NCBI RefSeq assembly: GCF_003987145.1
Contig: NZ_PIPL01000004.1
Coordinates: 1-64,000, forward strand
DNA: 64,000 nucleotides
Source of the DNA: Aliidiomarina minuta
GTDB lineage: Bacteria > Pseudomonadota > Gammaproteobacteria > Enterobacterales > Alteromonadaceae
Direction of reading: 5' to 3'
Below, piece after piece: positions 36,233 to 44,181 of the stretch. Under the pieces are notes generated by a model. That model saw only the letters and a program-made list of their open reading frames with translations, was not told the DNA's origin and made no database searches. Position numbers and translations under genes: made by a program. Every line of letters starts with the position of its first letter. Positions within the stretch are counted from its first letter, which is position 1.

Positions 36233-36441
36233 GGTACGGGTCCGGCCGGGCAGTCTGAATCGAGATTGTGGTGTCAAATTCGACCGCCCGGCAAAGAGCC
36301 ACTGAAATACAGATTTTCAGTGTGAATTCAACACCACAGGTCTCGTCAAGCTAATGCCGTGCATACCATGGCTCGTTTTCAGCCAATTATGTTGATATGC
36401 ACCTTCACACTGGCGTGCGAAGCGACTACTCCCCTGAGGTT
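36233..36441 (-). ncRNA. yybP-ykoY manganese riboswitch, aptamer plus expression platform
   Basis: On the minus strand the two conserved internal-loop strands of the class are present: AGGGGAGTAG (36426-36435) and GACGAGACCT (36338-36347). They are held by a P1 helix, CCTCAGG against CCTGTGG, with one mismatch. Between them is the P2 region. Downstream (36233-36333) two further long pairings are possible: TGTGGTGT with ACACCACA, which uses the 3' strand of P1, and GCCGGGCGGTC with GACTGCCCGGC, just before the mneA ATG. In this class, bound Mn2+ usually raises expression of the exporter. Confidence 0.88.
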
Positions 36442-36525
36442 GGCCTAATTTAGCCATAGCAATATCGCGTTGTCAATCAGGTTTTGCTAGCCTTAAGGCA
36501 TTACTTTACTCCGGAATCAGGCCAG

Positions 36526-37878
36526 ATGCAGTTAATCGATATATTTGTCGCCATGTTACTTATGGGCCTGCTTATCTTGCTGGCTCAGGGATTGCATCTT
36601 AAGCTGCCTTTTTTAAGCCGCTATTTTATTCCCACATCCGTGGTTGCTGGCTTGCTCGGTTTGTTGTTAGGGCCGCAGGTTGTTGGCGAAGACTTAAGTT
36701 TATGGCCGGATGCGACCACCATAGTCTGGTCAGGGCTCCCCGAACTCTTGATTAGTGTGGTTTTCGCCTGTTTATTTCTCGGTAAAAAGCTAGCCTCGCC
36801 GCGCCAGATATGGCGCATGGCAGGGCCCATGGTTGCTCATGGACAAACGCTTGCCTGGGGACAGTATGTTATAGGCCTGTCGCTAGCATTGTTGATTCTA
36901 ACTCCTTTATTTGGAGTGAGTCCTTTGGCAGGAGCGGTCATTGAAATAGGTTTTGAAGGTGGCCATGGTACTTCTGCAGGACTGGCTGATACTTTCGCTG
37001 AGCTGGGGTTTGAATCAGGAGCCGATTTAGCTCTTGGATTGGCGACAGTCGGCATAGTAGCCGGCGTTTTATTAGGTACCTTGCTGGTTAATTGGGGACG
37101 CTATAAAGGCTTAATTAAAGACCACGAAGTCACCCTTGATAAGAAGAAAAAGCAATCACAGGATTCAGTTCCTGCCTCGTTACTGGAGTCTATGACGTTG
37201 CACCTGGCTTTTATAGCACTGGCTATTAGCCTGGGTTGGCTGCTGTTGCAGGGGCTTATTCTGATTGAGTCTTTTACCTGGAACCAGCAGGGCGACGGCC
37301 TTGAACTGATGGGCCATATGCCTTTGTTTCCGCTAGCTATGTTGGGCGGAGTACTGATCCAGATGTTGTTAACACGTCTGGGTCGAGGGGATCTACTGGA
37401 TAGCAAGTTAATCAGTCGTATTTCAGGCACCGCGCTGGATGTGTTAATTGTGGCTGCTATCGCCACTTTGTCATTGGCTACAGTAGCTGAGTATATAGGG
37501 CCCTTTCTGATTCTTGCGGTGGCTGGCGTTAGCTGGTGCCTGTTTGGGTTTTTATTGCTGGCGCCCCGTATCTTCCCTCGTGACTGGCTGCCCATGGGGT
37601 TAGCTGACTTCGGTCAGAGCATAGGTACGACGGTAGTAGGTCTACTCCTGGTACGGATGGCCGATCCGTTGAATAAAACCGGTACGCTGGAAAGCTTTGG
37701 TTATAAACAGTTGTTATTTGAACCTTTTGTCGGAGGGGGAGTGGCAACTGCGATGTCACTGCCCATGATTTATTATTTTGGCGCCTTACCTGTGTTGCTT
37801 GTCTGTGCGGCAATTATGTTGTTCTGGCTGTGCGTAGGTTTGTTTGTTTTCGGGCCTGAGAAAGAAACCCAGGAATAG
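36526..37878 (+). CDS. GltS-type sodium/glutamate symporter family protein
   Basis: 450 aa with about 10-12 transmembrane segments and the GltS signature FEGGHGTSAGL near 152, repeated in inverted topology as FGQSIGTTVVGLLL near 365. E. coli GltS imports glutamate with Na+. It is longer than GltS (401 aa) with a Lys-rich loop near 205-215, so it may be a GltS-like branch with another substrate. ATG 36526 is preferred over the TTG at 36484. Diverges from mneA; the promoter must lie within the riboswitch-encoding DNA. Confidence 0.85.
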   Translation: MQLIDIFVAMLLMGLLILLAQGLHLKLPFLSRYFIPTSVVAGLLGLLLGPQVVGEDLSLWPDATTIVWSGLPELLISVVFACLFLGKKLASPRQIWRMAGPMVAHGQTLAWGQYVIGLSLALLILTPLFGVSPLAGAVIEIGFEGGHGTSAGLADTFAELGFESGADLALGLATVGIVAGVLLGTLLVNWGRYKGLIKDHEVTLDKKKKQSQDSVPASLLESMTLHLAFIALAISLGWLLLQGLILIESFTWNQQGDGLELMGHMPLFPLAMLGGVLIQMLLTRLGRGDLLDSKLISRISGTALDVLIVAAIATLSLATVAEYIGPFLILAVAGVSWCLFGFLLLAPRIFPRDWLPMGLADFGQSIGTTVVGLLLVRMADPLNKTGTLESFGYKQLLFEPFVGGGVATAMSLPMIYYFGALPVLLVCAAIMLFWLCVGLFVFGPEKETQE

Positions 37879-37885
37879 TTGTTTA

Positions 37886-38533
37886 TCAGAGGCCCTGGTA
37901 AATTTCTACTACACCATTAATTACAAACTGAACGGCAATAACGCAAAGAATAATACCGAAAACACGGGTGACAATTTCTTTGCCGACTTCCCCCAGATAC
38001 TTAACCAGAAAATGCGAATACACCATGGCGTAGTAACAGGCACCAGTAGTAAAGAAAATAGACAGAAATACAACCAGCAGGTGCCAGGCAGTGGGCGCTT
38101 CACTGGTTAATATCATGACAGTAGCTATAGACCCCGGGCCGCTAATAAAAGGAATTGCCAGTGGGATAACGGAAATGTCATTTGCAATTTTGCCATCAGC
38201 GCGCGGCGGTTTATCAGCAGATTCCTCTTCCCCTTCATCTTGTCCTTTACGGATCATGCCCATGGCGATGCCAAATAAAATAAGGCCCCCGGCTATACGA
38301 AAGGCTTCAATAGTAATACCAAAGAGAGTAAATATAATACCGCCGAGCAAGGCAAAGGTAACAAAAATTGAAGTTGCTATCAGGGTTGAGCGACGTGCCG
38401 TTTCAATTTTAGTTTGCTGTGAGGCTCGCGGGAGCAAAGATACAAAAATAAAAGCGGTAGTTAGCGGATTTACGATCACAAAAAGCGCCATGATGGTAAT
38501 CAAGAAGTATTCGACGAACCCTGAAACATCCAT
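37886..38533 (-). CDS. MarC family inner-membrane protein
   Basis: 215 aa, six transmembrane segments, with IVNPLTTAFIFVSLL at the N-terminal helix and the second-repeat IPLAIPFISGPGSIATVMIL. MarC is not linked to multiple antibiotic resistance despite the name; the function is unknown. The start was chosen at ATG 38533 as the family N-terminus; the frame is open to 38656, into the cnoX terminator. Convergent with the GltS-like gene (7-nt gap). Confidence 0.88.
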   Translation of the reverse strand: MDVSGFVEYFLITIMALFVIVNPLTTAFIFVSLLPRASQQTKIETARRSTLIATSIFVTFALLGGIIFTLFGITIEAFRIAGGLILFGIAMGMIRKGQDEGEEESADKPPRADGKIANDISVIPLAIPFISGPGSIATVMILTSEAPTAWHLLVVFLSIFFTTGACYYAMVYSHFLVKYLGEVGKEIVTRVFGIILCVIAVQFVINGVVEIYQGL

Positions 38534-38626
38534 TTTCTTTAATGGCCTCACTGACGTTTTATTTAGTAGTAGAGTAGCTGTTTCTGGTCGAATAACCAGT
38601 AGCTGGTTGGATATTGAAAAACAGGC

Positions 38627-38653
38627 AAAAAAAAGCCGGTTGGGGGAACCGGC
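38627..38653 (-). terminator. Rho-independent terminator of cnoX
   Basis: On the minus strand GCCGGTT and AACCGGC form a perfect stem around a C-rich loop, followed by eight T residues (the A-run at 38627-38634). It lies 28 bp after the cnoX stop. Confidence 0.9.
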
Positions 38654-38680
38654 CAAGAAGGAGTATGTTGCGACAATAAT

Positions 38681-39532
38681 TCAATAAAGCATGCTGTACA
38701 TTTTTCTACGCGACGCGGCGGCCAGTGGATCACCATCCGGTAAATTATTGATAATATCGACTGTGGTTTTGCGTGCCTCGCCAAAGTTCATATCTGTTTT
38801 TAGTACCTGAAAGAGTAAATTCAGGGCTTCTTCATGACGTTTAGCCTGGTGATACTGAATGGCCAGCTTTACTTTAAGGTCAAGATCATCGGTGTTTTTC
38901 TGTAACTGCTCTTCAAGCGCTCTTATTTCCGGGCTGTCAGCGGCTTCTTCTGCCAGCTTAATCTTGGCAATTATCTGCTGATAGTAGCTGTCCTGATCGG
39001 CAATGGTCAGATCCTGTAGCAATGCTTTCGCCTGCTCGGTATGTCCGATGCTGGCAGCCGCATCAGCAAGCAAAAGCCGAGCCTGAGCGGCTTCAGGATT
39101 AAGATCATAAGCCTGTTTGGCTTGAGTATAGGCCGTTTCAAAATCCTCAGAAGCCAGCGCGTTACGAGCTGCCTCCAGCGCATCATCTTCCGGGCTGGGC
39201 AGATATTTGCTGAGCATTTCGCGAATAGCGGATTCAGGTTGCGCACCAGCCAGGCCATCCACAGGCTGCCCGTCTTTGAATACAACAATAGTAGGCAGGT
39301 TGCGCACCCCAAACTGGCTGGCAATGGCCTGTTGCTGTTCGCAGTCAATCTTGGCCAGAACCAGATCATTCGGGTAGTCGCCTGCTATTTTTTCAAGTAT
39401 GGGAGTTAACTGTTTACAAGGCTCGCACCAGTCCGCCCAAAAGTCGATAAGGATAACTTTTTCTTTGGAGCCTTCAATTAATATCTGCTGGGCATTCTGT
39501 TCGTTGATATCAACAATATTCTGAGCTTGCAC
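38681..39532 (-). CDS. cnoX: Chaperedoxin CnoX (thioredoxin-TPR protein, YbbN family)
   Basis: Holdase that binds unfolding proteins and passes them to DnaK or GroEL. About 283 aa from the GTG at 39532, which follows CAAGG at good spacing and aligns with the E. coli start (284 aa); a TTG at 39598 would give 305 aa. Thioredoxin domain at 1-110, then TPR-like repeats to the end. Unlike E. coli CnoX, whose site is SxxC, this one keeps a full CxxC (C36 and C39, WCEPC), so it may also have redox activity. Confidence 0.9.
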   Translation of the reverse strand: MQAQNIVDINEQNAQQILIEGSKEKVILIDFWADWCEPCKQLTPILEKIAGDYPNDLVLAKIDCEQQQAIASQFGVRNLPTIVVFKDGQPVDGLAGAQPESAIREMLSKYLPSPEDDALEAARNALASEDFETAYTQAKQAYDLNPEAAQARLLLADAAASIGHTEQAKALLQDLTIADQDSYYQQIIAKIKLAEEAADSPEIRALEEQLQKNTDDLDLKVKLAIQYHQAKRHEEALNLLFQVLKTDMNFGEARKTTVDIINNLPDGDPLAAASRRKMYSMLY

Positions 39533-39604
39533 GGCAACACCTTGATTCAGTGATTGGGTTATATACTGAATAGGTGGGGCCGTAAGTTCTGAGTTCAAGT
39601 CCGC

Positions 39605-40963
39605 TTACATCAGCTTTTTAAGCCATTTTAGTTTTTGACTGGAAAATGGGGGGTAACGCAGAGCGACATCGAGGTGAAAACTGCGTGTCATAACTGGCTT
39701 CTCATGACTAAAGGTGCGCAGGCCGAACTCACCGTGATAACGTCCCATGCCGCTGTTGCCGACACCACCGAAAGGCAGTTTGTCGTTCAGCATAAACATC
39801 ATGGTGTCATTAATACACAGGTTACCTGTACTTATCTGATGCTCTACATCAGCTTGTTCGGCCTTGTCATTAGAAAAGGCGTAACAAGCCAGAGGTTTTT
39901 CGCGTTGGCGCACGAAATCAATGCCTTGTTGGAATGAGTCAACACGGATAATAGGCAATAAGGGACCAAAAATTTCTTCCTGCATGATGGCAGAGTCACT
40001 GGCAGGGTTATCGACTAACAGCGGTTTTATATAGAGTTCGCTGCGGTCAAAGTCGCTGTCATTAATGAGCGTTTGTCCGTCCATTAGTGTTAATAAACGG
40101 CGGAAATGCTGCTCATTAATGATACGGCCGTAATCCTTACTACGTTGTGGGTCGTCTGTATAAAAGTCTTTGATGCTTTGTAATAGTGCATCAACTAATG
40201 GCTGGTAAGCTTCTTTTTCCACCAATACGTAGTCAGGGGCAATACAGGTTTGTCCTGCATTCATCCATTTGCCCCAGGCAATGCGCCGGGCGGTAACTTT
40301 AATATCACTTTTCTTGCTAACCAGAACCGGGCTTTTTCCGCCGAGCTCCAGAGTCACCGGAGTCAGGTGCTCAGCTGCCGCCCGCATGACTATTTTCCCG
40401 ACTCGATTGCCGCCGGTATAAAAAATATGGTCAAAAGGCAGCTGTAAAAGTTCGGTCGCCAGACTGGCATCGCCATTAAGTACCGCAACAGCTTCGGGAT
40501 CCAGGTATTGAGTCAATATCTCGTGCATAATGCGGGCGCTGTTAGCGCTCACTTCTGAAGGTTTTAAAATGGCCGTGTTGCCCGCAGCTATAGCGGCGAT
40601 TAGCGGACTCAGGCTGAGTTGCATTGGATAGTTCCAGGCTCCCATAATAAGTACGGTGCCTAAAGGCTCCAGCAACAGTTTACTACGTCCTGGTTTGGCA
40701 ACCGCAGGGGTGCTTACTTTTCGCGGTTTCAGCCAGCGCTTAAGATTTTTGCGGGTATGGCGGACATCTTTCAGCAAAAAGCCGACTTCTGTGTTCCAGG
40801 CCTCAGCTTTGCTTTTACCAAGGTCTTTTTTTAATGCCTCAATGATCAGGCTTTCATTTTCAGTCAAAAAGGCTTCAATCGCTTTAAGCTGTTCAATTCG
40901 CCAGGATAGAGGACGAGTAATGCCACGCGCAAAACTTGCGCGCAGTTCTTCAAATACCTTCAT
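39605..40963 (-). CDS. Class 3-type aldehyde dehydrogenase
   Basis: 452 aa, NAD(P)-dependent aldehyde oxidation. Catalytic residues C240 (NAGQTC) and E206 (ELGGK) are intact, with the short ALDH3 layout and a hydrophobic-basic C-terminus (SSQKLKWLKKLM) that may bind membranes, as in fatty-aldehyde dehydrogenases. It overlaps gabD by 4 bp and is the last gene of a four-gene run. The natural substrate may be a fatty or aromatic aldehyde, but this cannot be read from the sequence. Confidence 0.88.
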   Translation of the reverse strand: MKVFEELRASFARGITRPLSWRIEQLKAIEAFLTENESLIIEALKKDLGKSKAEAWNTEVGFLLKDVRHTRKNLKRWLKPRKVSTPAVAKPGRSKLLLEPLGTVLIMGAWNYPMQLSLSPLIAAIAAGNTAILKPSEVSANSARIMHEILTQYLDPEAVAVLNGDASLATELLQLPFDHIFYTGGNRVGKIVMRAAAEHLTPVTLELGGKSPVLVSKKSDIKVTARRIAWGKWMNAGQTCIAPDYVLVEKEAYQPLVDALLQSIKDFYTDDPQRSKDYGRIINEQHFRRLLTLMDGQTLINDSDFDRSELYIKPLLVDNPASDSAIMQEEIFGPLLPIIRVDSFQQGIDFVRQREKPLACYAFSNDKAEQADVEHQISTGNLCINDTMMFMLNDKLPFGGVGNSGMGRYHGEFGLRTFSHEKPVMTRSFHLDVALRYPPFSSQKLKWLKKLM

Positions 40964-42417
40964 AAAGCGCCTTGTACCAGGGTTTTAATTTCCAGGTATT
41001 CATCAATACCATAATGAGAGCCTTCTCTGCCAATACCCGATTGCTTAAAGCCGCCAAAAGGATGCAGGGCATGTGAGATGGCACCGCTATTTATGCCCAC
41101 TAAACCAGCCTCTAAAGCTTCGGAAACACGGTGGATGCGATCTGTTGCTGATGCGCAAAAATAGGCAGCGAGGCCAAATTCGGTGTCGTTGGCTAAGTCG
41201 ATACCTTCATCCTCTGTGTCAAAAGTCTGAACCGCCACCACAGGTGCGAAAATTTCTGTCTTACTTATGCTCATTGCCGGGGTAACAGAGGTCAGTAACT
41301 GAGGTTGATAAAAAAGTGCTCCTAGTTGTTTATCTACACCGCCTTCAAGTTCAAATCGAGCGCCGTTGCTGATCGCGTCATCGACCAGGTCACTCGCTTT
41401 ATCAACAGCATCCTGATTGATTAAAGGGCCGAGATCACTGTCTTTATTCTGGCCTTTGCCAACGACCAATTTCTGCATTGCATTTTTCAGCTTGTGCACA
41501 AAAGCTTTTTCTACACTCTGTTGCACCAGCACCCGGTTAGCACTAATACAGGTTTGCCCTGCATTACGGAATTTACAGGCAATAAGTTGTTCCACTGCGA
41601 TATCCAGGTCAGCATCGTCGAATACGATAAAAGGGGCATTACCACCCAGCTCCAGCGACACTTTTATAATCTGGTCGCTGCATAGTTTCATTAGTTTGCT
41701 ACCAACAGCAGTTGAGCCCGTGAAAGAAAGTTTGCGTACTGCTTTGTGCGCGCAGACAGTTTCACTGAACATGGACGAATCCTGAGTCGGTACAATGTTA
41801 ATGACACCGGCGGGAATTCCCGCTTTTTCCGCGAGGACGGCGAGAGCTAACGCAGACAGTGGTGTTAGCGAAGGGGGTTTAATGACCACAGTGCAGCCAG
41901 CTGCAAGAGCCGGGGCCACTTTGCGGGTTATCATGGCGGTGGGGAAGTTCCAGGGCGTGATAATTGCAACCACACCAACAGGCTGTTTGATGACCCGGCT
42001 TTGCTGGTTATCTTTGATGTTGGGCAGTATATCGCCGCGAATGCGTTTGGCTTCTTCCGCAAACCATTCGATAAAACTGGCACCGTAGGCAATTTCGCCA
42101 GCGGCTTCCTGCTCTGGTTTACCTTGTTCCAGGGTCATAATTTCGGCCAGTTCCTGCTGGTGCTGCATAACTAAATCAAACCAGGCTCTTAATTTTTCAG
42201 CACGTTGCTCGCAGGTTTGTTTGCGCCAGCTTTTAAAAGCATGCTCAGCCGCTTCTATAGCTGACTCCACCTGAGTTTTATCAGCGCTAGCGACTTCGAC
42301 AATAGTATTGCCATCGGCCGGGTTTGTTACAGCAAAATGCTGTTGAGCATCCTGCCATTTGCCATTAATATAAAGACCCTGATTGATTAACTCATCGCGC
42401 TTGAATTTATTACTCAT
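40960..42417 (-). CDS. gabD: Succinate-semialdehyde dehydrogenase family protein
   Basis: 485 aa (E. coli GabD 482), with catalytic C290 and E256 offset by two from E. coli, ITPWNFPTAMITRK, and GREGSHYG at the C-terminus. Oxidises succinate semialdehyde to succinate, feeding the TCA cycle. No GABA transaminase gene adjoins, so a related substrate (for example glutarate semialdehyde) cannot be excluded. Shine-Dalgarno AGGAG lies in the end of the upstream gene, 5-nt gap. Confidence 0.88.
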   Translation of the reverse strand: MSNKFKRDELINQGLYINGKWQDAQQHFAVTNPADGNTIVEVASADKTQVESAIEAAEHAFKSWRKQTCEQRAEKLRAWFDLVMQHQQELAEIMTLEQGKPEQEAAGEIAYGASFIEWFAEEAKRIRGDILPNIKDNQQSRVIKQPVGVVAIITPWNFPTAMITRKVAPALAAGCTVVIKPPSLTPLSALALAVLAEKAGIPAGVINIVPTQDSSMFSETVCAHKAVRKLSFTGSTAVGSKLMKLCSDQIIKVSLELGGNAPFIVFDDADLDIAVEQLIACKFRNAGQTCISANRVLVQQSVEKAFVHKLKNAMQKLVVGKGQNKDSDLGPLINQDAVDKASDLVDDAISNGARFELEGGVDKQLGALFYQPQLLTSVTPAMSISKTEIFAPVVAVQTFDTEDEGIDLANDTEFGLAAYFCASATDRIHRVSEALEAGLVGINSGAISHALHPFGGFKQSGIGREGSHYGIDEYLEIKTLVQGAL

Positions 42418-42422
42418 AAGGT

Positions 42423-43547
42423 TTACTCCTGAGAAGCTGTAATGCGAATAAGCTGACCATTTTCCTCGTCAGTCAATAAGTACAAAGCCCCTTCGGGGCC
42501 AGTGTAGACATAGCGTATGCGTTTATTTAATTCGCTAAAAAGCGTTTCCTGCTCAACTACCCGTGTTCCGGACAGACGCAACCGCTGCACGTTTTTTGCG
42601 GCCAGCGCCGACACAAAAAGATCGCCATCCCAGTCTGGAAACTGGTCACCCCGGTAGAGTGTCATACCTGATGGCGCGATTGATGGAGTCCATTCCAGTA
42701 TAGGATCTGTCATGCCCGGCAGTTCAGTAAAAGGGGTAATGCGGGCATTATTGTAATCGACACCGCCAGTTAACAGAGGCCATCCATAATTGGCTCCGGG
42801 GGTTATTAAATTGAGCTCATCGCCGCCTCGTGGACCGTGCTCGTTAGTATACATGCGCTCTTTAAGTTGATCATAAACAATTCCCTGAACATTACGATGG
42901 CCATAGGAATAAGTTTCTGGAGCTGCGCGGGATAGCCCTATTAGAGGGTTGTCGTTAGGAACACTGCCATCTAAGTGCAGGCGCACAATACTACCTATAT
43001 GGTTTTCTGGCTGCTGCGCCTGCTCACGGTAGTCAAAACCGTCTCCTAGCGTAAGTAACAGGGTGTCATCGGGTAAGAATTCAATGCGGCCCCCGTAATG
43101 AGAGCTACCCGCGCGGTCGTAGGTAGCACGGAATATTTCTTCACTATCCTGCAGGCGATTATCGGCAAAACGGGCCCGTGACAAACAGGTCGTGTTGGCA
43201 CGAGCTGTGCCGCAGGCATAACTGAGAAAAATATGCTGGGTCTGGGTAAAATCCGGGCTGAGTCTGATTTCAAATAAACCCGCCTGGCCATCGACCCACA
43301 TGTCAGGTAATCCCTTAATGGGCTCCTGTTGCAAGTTGCCATCAACATCAATGAGACGCAGTCGGCCTTCTCGCTCTGTGAGTAAAATGTCGCCATCAGG
43401 CAAGAAATCCATAGACCATGGAAATTGCAAGCCTTCAGCAACCACTTCAGTCTGATAATAGGCACTAACCGCCGGAGATAACGCCGAAGACAGTGCCGAA
43501 AATAATAATAAGCTGAAAGCAACAGCCAGTGCGCTTAGTTTCTTCAT
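42423..43547 (-). CDS. Periplasmic PQQ-dependent aldose sugar dehydrogenase-like protein
   Basis: 374 aa (E. coli YliI/Asd 371). A signal peptide of about 22-28 residues is followed by a six-bladed soluble glucose dehydrogenase fold with FPWSMDFLPDGDILLTEREG, NEHGPRGGDELN and GANYGWP. E. coli Asd oxidises aldoses when given PQQ. No PQQ synthesis genes are in this window. Its ATG overlaps the stop of the upstream membrane protein by 4 bp. Confidence 0.9.
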   Translation of the reverse strand: MKKLSALAVAFSLLLFSALSSALSPAVSAYYQTEVVAEGLQFPWSMDFLPDGDILLTEREGRLRLIDVDGNLQQEPIKGLPDMWVDGQAGLFEIRLSPDFTQTQHIFLSYACGTARANTTCLSRARFADNRLQDSEEIFRATYDRAGSSHYGGRIEFLPDDTLLLTLGDGFDYREQAQQPENHIGSIVRLHLDGSVPNDNPLIGLSRAAPETYSYGHRNVQGIVYDQLKERMYTNEHGPRGGDELNLITPGANYGWPLLTGGVDYNNARITPFTELPGMTDPILEWTPSIAPSGMTLYRGDQFPDWDGDLFVSALAAKNVQRLRLSGTRVVEQETLFSELNKRIRYVYTGPEGALYLLTDEENGQLIRITASQE

Positions 43548-44011
43548 GGGGTAACTCCGTTTGAATCCGGATCAGGCTTACTGGTGATAAGCGCGTAAAC
43601 GGCGGCTCCAATAGCTGCTGCCAGAAGCATGACAGCGGTACCTCCGAGAGTGCGGGTGGCGGCAATGAAGGTGGGCATAGGCGCTAGCATATTAATTAAA
43701 TGAAAGGTGACCCATAAACCGACAATTGCAGCCAGTACCAGGAGCCAGAAACGATAGTTTGGAAATCTACGAGCAATAAGTTCAGCGATAGCAAAGGCGA
43801 TGAACAAAGCGCAACTAACAATAAGAAGGTAAAGTGGTGCAAAATTGATCAGGTCATGCAAAGTGTTATCCACACGCATGCTAAACCCTACTGGCGGAGC
43901 AATATCGCGCAGTGCAATGAGGTTCAATTGAGTCTGAAAAATTGAGCCCAGCACTGTGGTGACAGCGATAGCTGCCAGAAAAGCCAGGATCACTTTTAAT
44001 CCGTTATGCAT
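43544..44011 (-). CDS. Conserved four-helix membrane protein, function unknown
   Basis: 155 aa with four hydrophobic segments (about 5-27, 58-80, 87-110, 125-145). Shine-Dalgarno AGGA precedes the ATG. It heads the operon with the PQQ-type dehydrogenase, gabD and the ALDH3 gene and overlaps the next gene by 4 bp, so it may anchor or service the periplasmic enzyme. No family recognised. Confidence 0.7.
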   Translation of the reverse strand: MHNGLKVILAFLAAIAVTTVLGSIFQTQLNLIALRDIAPPVGFSMRVDNTLHDLINFAPLYLLIVSCALFIAFAIAELIARRFPNYRFWLLVLAAIVGLWVTFHLINMLAPMPTFIAATRTLGGTAVMLLAAAIGAAVYALITSKPDPDSNGVTP

Positions 44012-44124
44012 AATAAGTCCTAGTTGCTTTAAGGGGGGCTAACCTAACTCATTAAACTAGCTGAATTTTCCTAACCTCGCCAATCCTTTACGGGGTTCAG
44101 TGACCTTTATCAGGGCTTGCTTGC

Positions 44125-44168
44125 CTGGTCTGAACCCATTAAAGTGAGTGTATTACAGGTACGACCAG
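44125..44168 (+). promoter_or_regulatory. Two possible FadR sites upstream of fadH
   Basis: CTGGTCTGAACCC (44125-44137) and CAGGTACGACCAG (44156-44168) each resemble the FadR operator core CTGGTCnGACCnG, the second with two mismatches and full palindromic right half. They sit 14-57 bp before the fadH ATG. FadR represses beta-oxidation genes until acyl-CoA binds. Suggestive only. Confidence 0.4.
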
Positions 44169-44181
44169 AACAGGAATTATC

